DNA from: Paramesorhizobium salinisoli
Lineage (GTDB): Bacteria; Pseudomonadota; Alphaproteobacteria; Rhizobiales; Rhizobiaceae
Direction of reading: 5' to 3'
Assembly: GCF_003335045.1 (NCBI RefSeq)
Contig: NZ_QOZG01000002.1
Coordinates: 124,001 to 188,000, forward strand
DNA length: 64,000 nucleotides
In this document: one piece after another, positions 44,346 to 53,681 of the stretch
Numbering within the stretch: the stretch's first letter is position 1
How the letters are laid out: every line of letters starts with the position of its first letter
Translations under genes and position numbers: made by a program
The notes under the pieces: generated by a model
Databases searched by the model: none
Seen by the model: the letters and a program-made list of their open reading frames with translations, nothing else
What the model was told of the DNA's origin: nothing

Positions 44346-46295
44346 TTGGCCAAGAAAACAACATCCGCAGACAAGCCCGCGACGCAAGCCGCCGAGAGTC
44401 CGACAAAGCAAAAGACCAGACCGGCAACCAAGGCCAGTCCGGCAAAGACAAGTCCGGCAAAGGCAAGTCCGGCCAAGGCAAGTCCGGCAAAGGCCGCCCC
44501 AGCAAAGGCCAGTTCAACAAAGGCAAAGGCGGCAAAGCCGGCGACGGCGAAAGCCCCTGCCCCCACCGTCAAGAAGGCTGCCACGAAGACACCGGCAGCG
44601 AAAGCAGCTTCCAAGCCCTCCCCTGCAGGGCCTGAGCGCGTCTGGATTAAATCCTATGCCCCCGGCGTTCCAGCCGAGATCGCGACGTCGTCCTATTCTT
44701 CGATCGGCGATCTCATCGTCTCGTCCTGCCGCAAATATTCCGACAGGCCATCCTTCACCAGCATGGGCAAGACGCTGACCTATGCGGAACTGGAGAAGCA
44801 GTCGGCAGCGCTCGCCGGCTGGCTGCAGTCACGCGGGCTCGTCAAGGGCGACCGTGTGGCGGTGATGATGCCGAACGTCCTGCAATATCCGGTGGCTATC
44901 GCAGCCGTTTTGCGGGCGGGACTGATCGTCGTCAACGTCAACCCGCTTTATACGCCGCGCGAACTCGAGCATCAATTGAATGATGCAGGCGCGAAGGCCA
45001 TCATCATCCTGGAGAATTTCGTCACCACGCTGGAAAAGGTCCTGCCCAGAACTGCGGTGAAGCACATCGTCGTCACGTCCATGGGCGACATGTTGGGCCT
45101 CAAGGGCCATGTGGTCAATTTCGTCGTGCGCAAGGTCAAGAAGATGGTTCCGGCCTGGAGCCTGCCGGACCATGTCCCGTTCAAGAGGGCGCTCGCCCAA
45201 GGGGCCGCGAAGGGCTTTTCACCTGTTGAGGTGGCCCCGTCCGATGTCGCCTTCCTGCAATATACCGGCGGCACGACGGGCATTTCGAAAGGCGCGACGC
45301 TGCTTCACAGCAACATCCTCGCGAATGTCGAGCAGATGCGCGTGTGGGTCGACGTCGCCTACCGGATCAAGGGCAAACCGAAAGAAGTGAACTTCATTTG
45401 CGCGCTGCCGCTCTATCACATCTTTGCGCTGACGGTGAACGCGATGATGGGTATCGAGCAAGGCGCGCGCAATGTCCTGATCCCCAACCCGCGAGACATT
45501 CCGGCTTTTGTAAAGGAATTGCGGAAATATCCGATCCACATCCTGCCCGGCCTCAACACTCTGTTCAACGCACTTCTGAACAATGAGGATTTCCGCAAGC
45601 TCGATTTCAAGCCAATGATCCTGACGCTCGGCGGGGGGATGGCGGTGCAGCGCCCCGTTGCCGAACGCTGGCAGGCGTTGACCGGCTGCCATATCACGGA
45701 AGGCTACGGGCTTTCCGAGACATCGCCGGTGGCGACGGCCAACAGTCTGGATGCGACCGAATATAGCGGGACGATCGGCCTGCCGCTTCCATCGACCGAT
45801 ATCGCCATTCGCGACGATGACGGCCGCGATCTTCCGCTCGGCGAAGTCGGTGAAATCTGCATTCGCGGGCCGCAGGTGATGCACGGCTACTGGAACCGTC
45901 CGGACGAGACGAAATCGGCCATCTACAGCGACGGTTTTTTCCGCACCGGCGACATGGGTTTCACGGACGAACGCGGGCTTACCAAGATCGTCGATCGCAA
46001 GAAGGACATGATCCTCGTCTCCGGCTTCAACGTCTATCCCAACGAGATCGAGGAAGTGGCGGCGGAACATCCGGGGATCGTCGAGGCGGCGGCCATCGGC
46101 GTAGCGAACGAGCATTCGGGCGAAGTGGTTAAGCTGTTCGTCGTCCGCCGCGATCCCGATCTGACCGAGGACGCGGTCAAGGCTTTTTGCGCCGAACGGC
46201 TGACGAACTACAAGCGCCCACGCATCGTGGAGTTCCGCGATGAATTGCCGAAGACGAATGTGGGAAAGATTTTAAGGCGAGAGTTGCGGGGTTAG
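44346..46295 (+). CDS. fadD: Long-chain acyl-CoA ligase with a histone-like Lys/Ala/Pro N-terminal tail
   Basis: ATP-dependent fatty acyl-CoA synthetase of 649 residues that activates fatty acids at the inner membrane for beta-oxidation. The catalytic part (about residues 97-649) has the AMP-binding motif LQYTGGTTGISKGATL, the YGLSETSPV motif, the hinge RTGDMGFTDERG and the late KRPRIVEF and KTNVGKILRREL. The first ~95 residues are unusual: Lys, Ala, Pro, Ser and Thr with repeats such as KASPAKASPAKA, like a histone H1 tail, encoded by near-identical 15-base repeats. The start is TTG 44346 with GGGAGG 5 bases before it. The next in-frame ATG is at codon ~112 (ATGCCCCC region is not in frame), so the tail is probably translated. 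Confidence 0.9.
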   Translation: MAKKTTSADKPATQAAESPTKQKTRPATKASPAKTSPAKASPAKASPAKAAPAKASSTKAKAAKPATAKAPAPTVKKAATKTPAAKAASKPSPAGPERVWIKSYAPGVPAEIATSSYSSIGDLIVSSCRKYSDRPSFTSMGKTLTYAELEKQSAALAGWLQSRGLVKGDRVAVMMPNVLQYPVAIAAVLRAGLIVVNVNPLYTPRELEHQLNDAGAKAIIILENFVTTLEKVLPRTAVKHIVVTSMGDMLGLKGHVVNFVVRKVKKMVPAWSLPDHVPFKRALAQGAAKGFSPVEVAPSDVAFLQYTGGTTGISKGATLLHSNILANVEQMRVWVDVAYRIKGKPKEVNFICALPLYHIFALTVNAMMGIEQGARNVLIPNPRDIPAFVKELRKYPIHILPGLNTLFNALLNNEDFRKLDFKPMILTLGGGMAVQRPVAERWQALTGCHITEGYGLSETSPVATANSLDATEYSGTIGLPLPSTDIAIRDDDGRDLPLGEVGEICIRGPQVMHGYWNRPDETKSAIYSDGFFRTGDMGFTDERGLTKIVDRKKDMILVSGFNVYPNEIEEVAAEHPGIVEAAAIGVANEHSGEVVKLFVVRRDPDLTEDAVKAFCAERLTNYKRPRIVEFRDELPKTNVGKILRRELRG

Positions 46296-46336
46296 GAAGG
46301 CGATCTCTCACGTCTTTGCCGCTGGAATAGCAACGC

Positions 46337-46367
46337 TGGCGGGACAGCGCCCCCTTCTGTCCTGCCA
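46337..46367. terminator. Hairpin downstream of fadD
   Basis: TGGCGGGACAG (46337-46347) pairs with CTGTCCTGCCA (46357-46367) over 11 positions with one G-T wobble and a 9-base loop, 42 bases past the fadD stop. A T-run is lacking, so its strength as an intrinsic terminator is doubtful. Confidence 0.4.
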
Positions 46368-46438
46368 ACGAACCCGTTGACAATTTTTCGGAAAATGCCC
46401 TTCTATTCATGCCTCTCAACTCGCTTCTGGAGGCAGCC

Positions 46439-47410
46439 ATGCGGCATTTTCCCTATATCGGCTCAGGTCCCTACTGCTACGCTAATTCGTTCGCGATGAT
46501 GTGCGGGGCGGATGCCCCCTCGCCCCAAGTCATCGAGTTTGCAACAAGCAGCCCGTTCGGGATGCAGATCGTGGGCGGGACGCTGCCTTTCTTCGATCCC
46601 TACGGATGGACGCCCGAGGCCGGGTTCGATGCAGCGCTCGATGCCATGGGCTGGACCTCTACCGTCAGCAAGGGCGGGAGCGAGGAGGACGCGCTGGCGC
46701 GGCTCAAATTCGCCCTCGCCGATGGCCCCGTCTGGATCGGGCCGGTGGAAATGGGGCACCTGCGGCACCAACCCGGCATGAAAGGCGCTATAGGCGCGGA
46801 TCATTATGTCGTCGTGCTTGGCGTCGATGACGCATATGTGCGGATGCACGACCCGCAAGGCTATCCCTTCGCCTTGCTGCCGCTTGCCGACTTCATAACC
46901 GCCTGGCGGGCCGAAACCCTCGATTATGGCGAGGCTTACACCATGCGCACCGGGTTCCGGCGGCTGCGGGCGGTGTCAGAGGAAGAAACGATCCGCGCAT
47001 CGCTCCCCGCCGCCATTCGCTGGCTGTCCATGGAAGGCGTTCAGCACCTGCCCGCCGGAACGCTTGGCAATGGCGCGGCAGCGAAAGCTTTGGCGGCGAT
47101 GATCGAGGGCGGCTGTGATGAAGACCTGCGCGGCCACCTCATCCATTTCGCCATCCGCGTCGGCGCGCGGCGGCTTGCAGACGCTGCCACATGCCTTGCG
47201 CGGATCGGCCTCGTCGAAGCGGCGCAAATCGCCTCAAAGCAGGCGTATCTTGTCGGCGCACTGCAATATCCACTGACGGTGGGCCGGGATGCGGAAGCGG
47301 CCGCGATCTTACGAAATCTCGCGCCGCGCTATGAGCGGTTGCTGGCGATGTTACGGGCCGCAAACACCTCCGGCAACCCGGCAATCGAAGGGAGCACCAT
47401 ATCCGCATAA
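46439..47410 (+). CDS. BtrH-like / papain-fold family protein
   Basis: Protein of 323 residues. The N-terminal ~180 residues look like the BtrH N-terminal or C39-like cysteine peptidase fold. A cysteine sits in GSGPYCYANSFAMMCG (residues ~7-22), a histidine in GADHYVVVLGVDD (about 120), and a conserved aspartate follows in VRMHDPQGYP. BtrH transfers an acyl side chain in butirosin synthesis, and other members are uncharacterised, so a thiol-based acyltransferase or peptidase is possible. The C-terminal ~140 residues are helical and unassigned. ATG 46439 follows GGAGG. The last 82 bases overlap the end of the convergent HAD phosphatase gene. Confidence 0.65.
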   Translation: MRHFPYIGSGPYCYANSFAMMCGADAPSPQVIEFATSSPFGMQIVGGTLPFFDPYGWTPEAGFDAALDAMGWTSTVSKGGSEEDALARLKFALADGPVWIGPVEMGHLRHQPGMKGAIGADHYVVVLGVDDAYVRMHDPQGYPFALLPLADFITAWRAETLDYGEAYTMRTGFRRLRAVSEEETIRASLPAAIRWLSMEGVQHLPAGTLGNGAAAKALAAMIEGGCDEDLRGHLIHFAIRVGARRLADAATCLARIGLVEAAQIASKQAYLVGALQYPLTVGRDAEAAAILRNLAPRYERLLAMLRAANTSGNPAIEGSTISA

Positions 47411-48075
47411 GGCTCCAGCGCCTCGCGCGGGCTGTTGCCGGAGAGGACACCCACCGCGAGGCCTGCTCCGGCCGCGCGGGCGGTCTCCAAATCGTGGAGA
47501 TTGTCGCCGACCATAGCGATCTCGCCGGGGTTCAGCCCGAGCCTTTCGGCGAAATGGAAGATCGGGTCGGGATGCGGCTTGGGGCGGGCGACCGTGTCAT
47601 AGCCAATGAAGGTGTGAAACAGCGGGGCAATGCCCAACGCTTCCGCCGTCGCCCGCGCGCCGGCTTCGGAATCATTGGTGGCAATGCCGAGCATGAAGCC
47701 CTTGCCGCGCAAATCCGCCAGCGTCTCGCGCAGGCCCTCGATCGCCACCGCAGCCCGCGCGCCCTCCGTGACGCAGTAATCATTATATTCGCGGATCAGC
47801 GCGGCGCGGGCCTCCGGCTTCTCGTCGGGGTGCCAGAGATCGACGATATTCTCCACCGTGCCGGCGGCGATCACCGAATTGGGGCGAAAGCGACCGGCCG
47901 CCCAGTCGTAGCCGCCCTCATCCAGGATATCTCGGGCCTTCGCCTCGTTGCCCCCGGACGACCGCCGCGCCAGTTCCTTCGATATGCCGAACCATGTGCG
48001 GTTGAAATCGACCAGCGTGCCGTCCTTGTCGAAGAGGATGGCCTTGATGGCGCCAAGCGGCACATGGGCCATCAT
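47329..48075 (-). CDS. HAD-family phosphatase (phosphoglycolate phosphatase-like)
   Basis: Haloacid dehalogenase hydrolase, subfamily IA, of 248 residues. Motif I is ILFDKDGTLVDF (nucleophile and acid/base aspartates, about residues 14-25), motif II GIATNDSEAG, motif III the lysine in ARPKPHPDP, and motif IV MVGDNLHDLETARAAG. All four are intact, so it is probably an active small-molecule phosphatase; phosphoglycolate is a common substrate but is not proven. The start (ATGATG at 48075/48072) overlaps the stop of the upstream AstE-like gene, so the two form an operon. The C-terminal ~27 codons lie opposite the end of the BtrH-like gene. Confidence 0.9.
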   Translation of the reverse strand: MMAHVPLGAIKAILFDKDGTLVDFNRTWFGISKELARRSSGGNEAKARDILDEGGYDWAAGRFRPNSVIAAGTVENIVDLWHPDEKPEARAALIREYNDYCVTEGARAAVAIEGLRETLADLRGKGFMLGIATNDSEAGARATAEALGIAPLFHTFIGYDTVARPKPHPDPIFHFAERLGLNPGEIAMVGDNLHDLETARAAGAGLAVGVLSGNSPREALEPYADMVLPSIAGLPEVFAARNIASNRS

Positions 48076-49133
48076 GCCTCCAATGCGCCGGGGCGCTTGG
48101 CGACAGCCGAGGGGCGCGAGCCGAGCAGCTTGAGCAGGTCGTCTCCGCGCCTGACATAGCGCAGGCTGCGCCGCGTCAGGATGCGGCCGGCCTGCGGAGC
48201 GACCAGCGTGACATCCCCGGAAGGATCGCCTGGCCGCGTTACTATGGTGACCAGCGCGTCACCCTCGCCTACCTCGTCGCCGGGGACGACATGATAGAGC
48301 ACCATGCCTCCTTCAGGCGCGCGCACCATCTCGACATTACCAAGTGGCGTCACCGGGCCGTTGAATTCGATGGCAAGTGTCTCATCCTCGTCCTTCACCA
48401 CGCCGCGATGGGCGAGGAAGCGGTAGAGGCCTTGCGCATCCGATTGCCCCGTATCGAAATTGACGTCTGCAAGCCCGCGGAACTCAACCGTGGTGACGGC
48501 GCGCCGCTTCATGTCGCGGGCATCGCCGGGCAATTGCAGCACCGGATATGCGCAGGCTTCCTCGAAGGCAGCATCGGCGGTCGAATCCCAAGAAAGGATC
48601 GCTTTCGAACCCAGTGCGGCAGCCAAGTCGTACATGTCCGGCAGGAAATCCTGATGGATATAGAGATAGTTCTCACTCTGATCGTCACAGTGCAGATCGA
48701 GGACGATTTCATGCGGCAAAGCGAGGCGCAAGAGCGTCGCCTTCAATCTCCCGGCAAGCGGCACGGGTGCATCTATTTCCGGCAGGGCCGACGTATTGAA
48801 ATCGGGCAGAAGCGGGAAAGCGCGGTTGAAATTGGTCTGGGTGAAGAATTCGAAGCGGCCGAGATGTTGATAGCCCTGCCACTGGTTGGAGGCGATCGGG
48901 TTGGCCTGGGGCAGAATAGTGATATTACCGGCAATGCGCCCTTCGGCCTCGGCTTTTTGCAAAAGCGGAACGAGGAAATGCAGCGCAGCCTGACCGGGAA
49001 GCTCGCCGCCGTGCAGCGAGGATTGCAGATAGGCCGTCGGCGCATTCGCATCTTTGCCTTCAAAGCGCAGGACTCGCAATTCGATGGTGTTGCCGGGCAC
49101 ATCGCCGGGAAGGGTGATCGTCTCAGTTTTCAT
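48072..49133 (-). CDS. Succinylglutamate desuccinylase/aspartoacylase family protein
   Basis: Zinc-dependent M14-like deacylase of 353 residues. The metal-binding histidine and glutamate are in SSLHGGELPGQAALHF (about residues 43-58) and the second histidine in VLDLHCDDQ (about 147). Substrate-binding NFNRAFP is present. The C-terminal ~90 residues form a beta-barrel, lipoyl-like extension (YHVVPGDEVGEGDALVTIV, in part). Family members deacylate N-acyl amino acids; the true substrate is unknown. ATG 49133 (MKTETITL) is favoured over 49151. It overlaps the HAD phosphatase by 4 bases. Confidence 0.88.
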   Translation of the reverse strand: MKTETITLPGDVPGNTIELRVLRFEGKDANAPTAYLQSSLHGGELPGQAALHFLVPLLQKAEAEGRIAGNITILPQANPIASNQWQGYQHLGRFEFFTQTNFNRAFPLLPDFNTSALPEIDAPVPLAGRLKATLLRLALPHEIVLDLHCDDQSENYLYIHQDFLPDMYDLAAALGSKAILSWDSTADAAFEEACAYPVLQLPGDARDMKRRAVTTVEFRGLADVNFDTGQSDAQGLYRFLAHRGVVKDEDETLAIEFNGPVTPLGNVEMVRAPEGGMVLYHVVPGDEVGEGDALVTIVTRPGDPSGDVTLVAPQAGRILTRRSLRYVRRGDDLLKLLGSRPSAVAKRPGALEA

Positions 49134-49179
49134 GATTCTTTCGGCCTGCAATTGGTGTCAGCTCAAGTGGCATGGCAGT

Positions 49180-50835
49180 CTATCCAATAATCCGGCGTCG
49201 TTCGCTCAGATGGGCGACAAGACCTTGCGTGGAGGCGTCGCGGCCTTCGGCGGACTTCTCCCCTGACACGACGGGCAGTAGTTCCGTCGCCAGTTCCTTG
49301 CCAAGCTCGACGCCCCACTGGTCGAAGGCATTGATGCCGAAGAGCTGCGCCTCGACAAAAACGCGATGCTCGTAAAGCGCGACGAGCCTGCCGAGCGCAT
49401 AGGGGTCGAGCAGATCGTAGATAATCGTGAGCGAGGGTCGATTGCCTGAAAAGACTCGGTGCGGGGCCAAACGATCAATCTCCGCCGGCTCCATCTCCTT
49501 GGCCGCCAGCTGTGCCTTGGCTTCGGCCAGCGTGCGGCCCTTCATCAGCGCCTGCGACTGCGCCAGACAATTGGCGAGCAGCATTTCGTGCTGATGAACG
49601 AGATGCTGCTCGTGCCCCTTCACCGAGACGATGAATTCCACCGGGATGATATCCGTTCCCTGATGCAGAAGCTGGAAGAAGGCGTGCTGACCATTGGTCC
49701 CCGGCTCGCCCCATACGACCGGCCCCGTCGGGCCTGATACGGGCTTGCCGTCAAGCGTGACGCTCTTGCCGTTCGATTCCATGTCGAGTTGCTGAAGATA
49801 GGCCGGAAGGCGGGCGAGGCGCTGGTCATAGGGGATGACGGCGCGGCTGTGATAACCGGCGATGGCGCGGTGCCAGTAGCCGACGAGGCCGAGCATCACT
49901 GGCAGGTTCTCATCGAGCGGCGCATCGCGGAAATGCACATCCATCGCATGGGCGCCTTCGAGGAAGTGGCGGAAATTTTCCGGGCCGATGGCGATCATCA
50001 GCGGCAGGCCGATGGCCGACCAGATGGAATAGCGCCCGCCGACCCAGTCCCAAAAACCGAACACTCTGTCCGGCGCGATGCCGAAGGCGGCAACTTTGTC
50101 GAGCGCGGTGGAAACGGCGGCGAAATGTGCGCCGACAGCCGCCTCGCCAAGCGCCTCAGCGATCCATTTGCGCGCCGTCTGCGCGTTGGTCATGGTCTCG
50201 ATTGTTGTAAAGGTCTTGGACGCGACGATGATCAGCGTCGTTGCCGGGTCGAGCGGCCCCAGCGTATCGGCGATATGCGCGCCGTCGATATTGGAGACGA
50301 AATGAGCGCGCGGGCCATCGTGATAGGGTGACAGCGCCAGCGTCGCCATGACGGGTCCGAGATCCGACCCACCGATACCGATATTGACGATATCGGTGAT
50401 CGGCTTGCCTGTCTCACCGTTGATCGTCCCATTGCGGATGCCGTCGGAGAACGCCGCCATACGGTCCAGCACCTCGCGCACGCCGGGCAGCACGTCCTCG
50501 CCGTCTACCATGATCTTCTCAGACGTCGTATCACGTAGCGCGACATGCAGGACGGCGCGGTCTTCCGAATTGTTGATGGCTACGCCCGAGAACATGGCGG
50601 CGCGGCGGCCTTCGACATCGGCGGCGACGGCTAGATCCCTCAGGAGGCGCATCGTCTCGTCATTCACGAGGCATTTCGACCAGTCGAGCAGCAGATCGTC
50701 GAGGGTGAGCGAATAGCGTGAAAAACGGCTCGGGTCGGAGTCGAATGCGTCGCGCATATCCTTCGGCGCGCCCTTTAGCCAGTGGCTTTTCAAGGCAGCT
50801 ACGGCTTCGTCGATTTTGGCCCCGTTCCTGGTCAT
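49180..50835 (-). CDS. pgi: Glucose-6-phosphate isomerase
   Basis: Interconverts glucose-6-phosphate and fructose-6-phosphate (551 residues, normal length). The sugar-isomerase signatures are present: [18 protein letters not shown] at about residues 152-169, the [18 protein letters not shown] phosphate-binding block (in part), and the active-site [19 protein letters not shown] and [14 protein letters not shown] regions. The gene is preceded by the dehydratase gene's terminator and is probably a separate unit, with its promoter in 50836-50914. I prefer ATG 50835 (MTRNGAKID) over 50844. Confidence 0.96.
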   Translation of the reverse strand: MTRNGAKIDEAVAALKSHWLKGAPKDMRDAFDSDPSRFSRYSLTLDDLLLDWSKCLVNDETMRLLRDLAVAADVEGRRAAMFSGVAINNSEDRAVLHVALRDTTSEKIMVDGEDVLPGVREVLDRMAAFSDGIRNGTINGETGKPITDIVNIGIGGSDLGPVMATLALSPYHDGPRAHFVSNIDGAHIADTLGPLDPATTLIIVASKTFTTIETMTNAQTARKWIAEALGEAAVGAHFAAVSTALDKVAAFGIAPDRVFGFWDWVGGRYSIWSAIGLPLMIAIGPENFRHFLEGAHAMDVHFRDAPLDENLPVMLGLVGYWHRAIAGYHSRAVIPYDQRLARLPAYLQQLDMESNGKSVTLDGKPVSGPTGPVVWGEPGTNGQHAFFQLLHQGTDIIPVEFIVSVKGHEQHLVHQHEMLLANCLAQSQALMKGRTLAEAKAQLAAKEMEPAEIDRLAPHRVFSGNRPSLTIIYDLLDPYALGRLVALYEHRVFVEAQLFGINAFDQWGVELGKELATELLPVVSGEKSAEGRDASTQGLVAHLSERRRIIG

Positions 50836-50914
50836 GACGCACATACTCCCGAATCGAAAAAGGTTCCGTTTTTACTTCAATATGCCTGAAAGGGGCAGCG
50901 TTCCAGATGCCATG

Positions 50915-50960
50915 CAAAAAAGCAAAAGGCCGGAGCGAGGAAATCTCCCCGCCCCGGCCT
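50915..50960 (-). terminator. Intrinsic terminator after the sugar-acid dehydratase gene
   Basis: On the minus strand a GC-rich stem formed by 50947-50960 and 50927-50940 (ends AGGCC and GGCCT) is followed by TTTTGCTTTTTT (50926-50915). It lies 44 bases past the dehydratase stop and is a strong classic terminator separating that gene from pgi. Confidence 0.85.
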
Positions 50961-51003
50961 GAGCCGAACGTTGCGGCGGAGAACCGCCGCATCTGTAATC
51001 CGA

Positions 51004-52803
51004 TCAATGGTTATCGCGTGGCAGGCCCATGGTCTGGGCTATGCGCTGGTATTTGACGGCGGGCTTGAGCACCATGCCCTCGGAGAGCTGGTCAATCATG
51101 CCGCGCTGGATTTCCTGCCAGGGCGTCTGGTGGGCGGGATATGGATAGCCGCCAGCAGCCATCAGTTCGCTGCGGCGCTTTTGTAGTTCCTCGTCGGAGA
51201 TGAGGAGATCGGCAGTTCCCTTCTTCAGGTCGATGCGCAACCGGTCGCCCGTCTTCACCAGCGCCAACCCGCCATTGGCGGCAGCTTCGGGCGAAGCGTT
51301 GAGAATCGACGGCGAGCCAGACGTGCCGGACTGGCGACCATCGCCGACGCATGGCAGCGCATGAATGCCCTTCTTGATGAGATAGGCAGGCGGCTGCATG
51401 TTGACGACTTCCGCGCCGCCGGGATAGCCGATCGGGCCTGCGCCGCGCATGATCAGGATGGTGTTCTCGTCGAGGCCGAGTGCCGGATCATCGATCTGGG
51501 CGTGGTACTCCTCCGGCCCGCCGAAGACCTGCGCGATGCCTTCGAAAGCCTCCGGGTCAGCCGGGTTCGACAGGTAACGGTCGCGGAATTCCGGCGAGAT
51601 GACGCTGGTCTTCATGATGGCGCTGTCGAAGAGGTTGCCCTTCAGATTGATGAAGCCGGCCTTCTCCTTCAGCGGATCGGAGACGGGACGGATGACCTTC
51701 GTGTCAAGATTTTCCGCGCCGCTGCAATTCTCGCCGATGCTCTTGCCGTTGACGGTCAGCGCACCCGGATGCGGCAGCATTCCAGCCTTCATCAGTTCGT
51801 TGACGACGGCGGGCACGCCGCCGGCATGGTGGTAATCCTCGCCAAGATACTCACCCGCCGGCTGCAAATTGACCAGGAGCGGGATTTCATGGCCGATCGT
51901 CTGCCAATCATCATTGTCGAGCTTAACGCCGAGATGGCGGGCGATCGCGTTCAAATGGATCGGTGCATTGGTCGAGCCGCCGATGGCCGAATTGACGACA
52001 ATGGCGTTTTCGAAGGCTTCGCGCGTCATGATGTCCGACGGCAGCAGGTTCTCCCGCACTATCTCAACGGCGCGGTAGCCCGTTTCGTAGGCGATCTGGC
52101 CGCGCTCGCGGTAGGGAGCCGGAATGGCCGCGCCGCCCGGCAGTTCCATGCCGAGCGCTTCGGCAAGCGAATTCATCGTGGTCGCCGTGCCCATGGTGTT
52201 GCAATAGCCGACCGAGGGCGCAGATGAAGCGACGATGTCGATGAATTCTTCAAAATCGATCTCGCCGGCCGCAAGCCGCTCACGCGATTTCCAGACGATG
52301 GTGCCGGAGCCTGTGCGTTCGCCGCGATGCCAGCCATTGAGCATCGGACCGACGGAAAGCGCGATGGCAGGGATATTGACCGTGGCCGCACCCATCAGCA
52401 TGGCGGGTGTCGTCTTGTCGCAACCGACCGTCAGCACCACGCCATCAAGCGGATAGCCGTAAAGCACCTCGACGAGGCCGAGATAGGCGAGATTGCGGTC
52501 GAGCGCGGCTGTCGGGCGCTTGCCGGTCTCCTGGATGGGATGGACCGGAAATTCCAGCGCGACACCGCCCGCAGCCGCGATACCATCGCGCACGCGCTTG
52601 GCGAGCTCGACATGGTGGCGGTTGCAGGGCGAGAGATCGGATCCGGTCTGGGCAATGCCGATGATCGGCTTTCCCGAACGCAATTCGCGGCTCGTCAACC
52701 CGAAATTCAGATAGCGCTCGAGATAGAGTGCCGTCATGCCCGGATTTTCGGGATTGTCGAACCATTCCTGGGAACGGAGTGTCCTGGTCTTCTTTTCGCT
52801 CAT
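51004..52803 (-). CDS. IlvD/Edd-family [2Fe-2S] dehydratase, L-arabinonate dehydratase-like
   Basis: Dehydratase of 599 residues. Three cysteines in [10 protein letters not shown] (60), [12 protein letters not shown] (128) and [11 protein letters not shown] (201) match, with a one-residue offset, the [2Fe-2S] ligands I recall for Rhizobium L-arabinonate dehydratase (59, 127, 200). The spacing and length also agree with that sugar-acid branch rather than with biosynthetic IlvD (about 560-615 residues, different N-terminus). The catalytic serine region [14 protein letters not shown] is intact. The likely reaction is dehydration of a pentonate or other sugar acid to a 2-keto-3-deoxy acid. ATG 52803 follows GAGGAAAGCAAA. 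No sugar-acid pathway genes adjoin it, so the substrate is inferred from motifs only. Confidence 0.85.
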   Translation of the reverse strand: MSEKKTRTLRSQEWFDNPENPGMTALYLERYLNFGLTSRELRSGKPIIGIAQTGSDLSPCNRHHVELAKRVRDGIAAAGGVALEFPVHPIQETGKRPTAALDRNLAYLGLVEVLYGYPLDGVVLTVGCDKTTPAMLMGAATVNIPAIALSVGPMLNGWHRGERTGSGTIVWKSRERLAAGEIDFEEFIDIVASSAPSVGYCNTMGTATTMNSLAEALGMELPGGAAIPAPYRERGQIAYETGYRAVEIVRENLLPSDIMTREAFENAIVVNSAIGGSTNAPIHLNAIARHLGVKLDNDDWQTIGHEIPLLVNLQPAGEYLGEDYHHAGGVPAVVNELMKAGMLPHPGALTVNGKSIGENCSGAENLDTKVIRPVSDPLKEKAGFINLKGNLFDSAIMKTSVISPEFRDRYLSNPADPEAFEGIAQVFGGPEEYHAQIDDPALGLDENTILIMRGAGPIGYPGGAEVVNMQPPAYLIKKGIHALPCVGDGRQSGTSGSPSILNASPEAAANGGLALVKTGDRLRIDLKKGTADLLISDEELQKRRSELMAAGGYPYPAHQTPWQEIQRGMIDQLSEGMVLKPAVKYQRIAQTMGLPRDNH

Positions 52804-52907
52804 TTTGCTTTCCTCACCGGCCATTTTCCAGCCCAGCCTTTTCCGCCATGGATAGGACAAACGGCCCCTCTCGGCAACAAGTATTACTAAATGACTTTTG
52901 GATCATG

Positions 52908-52934
52908 GCGCGCCATTTGGACGCGCGAAGGACG
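52908..52934. repeat. Palindromic intergenic repeat, copy 2
   Basis: GCGCGCC-ATT-TGGACGCGC followed by GAAGGACG. It resembles the element at 38389-38420 (TTGGACGCGCAAAGGACG) with two base changes over the shared 19 bases. It lies between the divergent dehydratase and CoxG-like genes. Confidence 0.5.
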
Positions 52935-53063
52935 ATAGCAGCCTGATGCATGGTGAAATCCGGCAGGAAAATCTACATTGCCGATCACGTATCGACTCGA
53001 AAACCGAAAAGATTTCGACAAGCGATGCACAGGCCCGTTGAGAGTGTCCCGAAAGGAGCCGGC

Positions 53064-53519
53064 ATGGATTTGAGCGGAGAGGAGCGGATCGCCGCCCCGC
53101 GCATAGCGGTGTGGCAGGCGTTGAACGATATAGAGACGTTGAAAGCCTCGATCCCGGGCTGCGAATCACTGGAAAGACGCTCCGCGACCGAGATCGACGC
53201 AGCGCTCGCCATGAGGCTCGGCCCGCTGAAGGTGAGGTTCTATGGCGAGCTGGCACTCTCCAATCTCAATCCGCCGATCTCCTATACCATCTCGGGCGCG
53301 GGCAAGGGCAGCATCGCCGGCTTCGTCCATGGCAGTGCCGATGTGGTGCTGATCGAGGACGGCGACGAAACGCTGCTGACTTATGCAATCAGGGGCGATG
53401 CCGGTGGCACGATAGCGCAGCTCGGTACAAGGCTTATCAGTTCAAGCGCGCGGAAGCTGGCGGATCGGTTCTTCGCCAACATCGGCAAGGCGGCCAGCCA
53501 TGGCCAATTTCAGACCTGA
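53064..53519 (+). CDS. CoxG-like (SRPBCC fold) protein
   Basis: Protein of 151 residues in the carbon monoxide dehydrogenase subunit G family, an SRPBCC/START-like fold. Motifs are MDLSGEERIAAPRIAVWQAL at the start, SIPGCESLER, the YTISGAGKGSIAGFVHGSA strands (in part) and the C-terminal helix ARKLADRFFANIG. CoxG is needed in some bacteria for CO dehydrogenase function at the membrane, but no coxMSL genes are here, and stand-alone CoxG-like proteins are common with other molybdenum hydroxylases or alone. ATG 53064 follows AAAGGAGCC. A 162-base gap with RutR-like sites separates it from preT. Confidence 0.85.
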   Translation: MDLSGEERIAAPRIAVWQALNDIETLKASIPGCESLERRSATEIDAALAMRLGPLKVRFYGELALSNLNPPISYTISGAGKGSIAGFVHGSADVVLIEDGDETLLTYAIRGDAGGTIAQLGTRLISSSARKLADRFFANIGKAASHGQFQT

Positions 53520-53540
53520 CGGAAACCTTCCCGCCCATTA

Positions 53541-53576
53541 TTGACCAGATGATAAAAAATTTGACCTTCTGAAAAA
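53541..53576. promoter_or_regulatory. RutR-like half-site pair upstream of preT
   Basis: TTGACCAGATGATAAA (53541-53556) matches the RutR consensus TTGACCANNTGGTCAA in the whole left arm and 5 of 7 right-arm bases. TTGACCTTCTGAAAAA (53561-53576) repeats a weaker form one helical turn on. They lie 106-141 bases before preT. The consensus is established for E. coli RutR; control here is inferred. Confidence 0.5.
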
Positions 53577-53681
53577 ATATGTCATCCTGCCCATAACCGA
53601 CAAGGCGAAGAATATCGCTACCGGGAACAGAGTTCAGCGTATCGGGGAACCACGCGGCTCAAGCAATGGGAGATGTATCTC

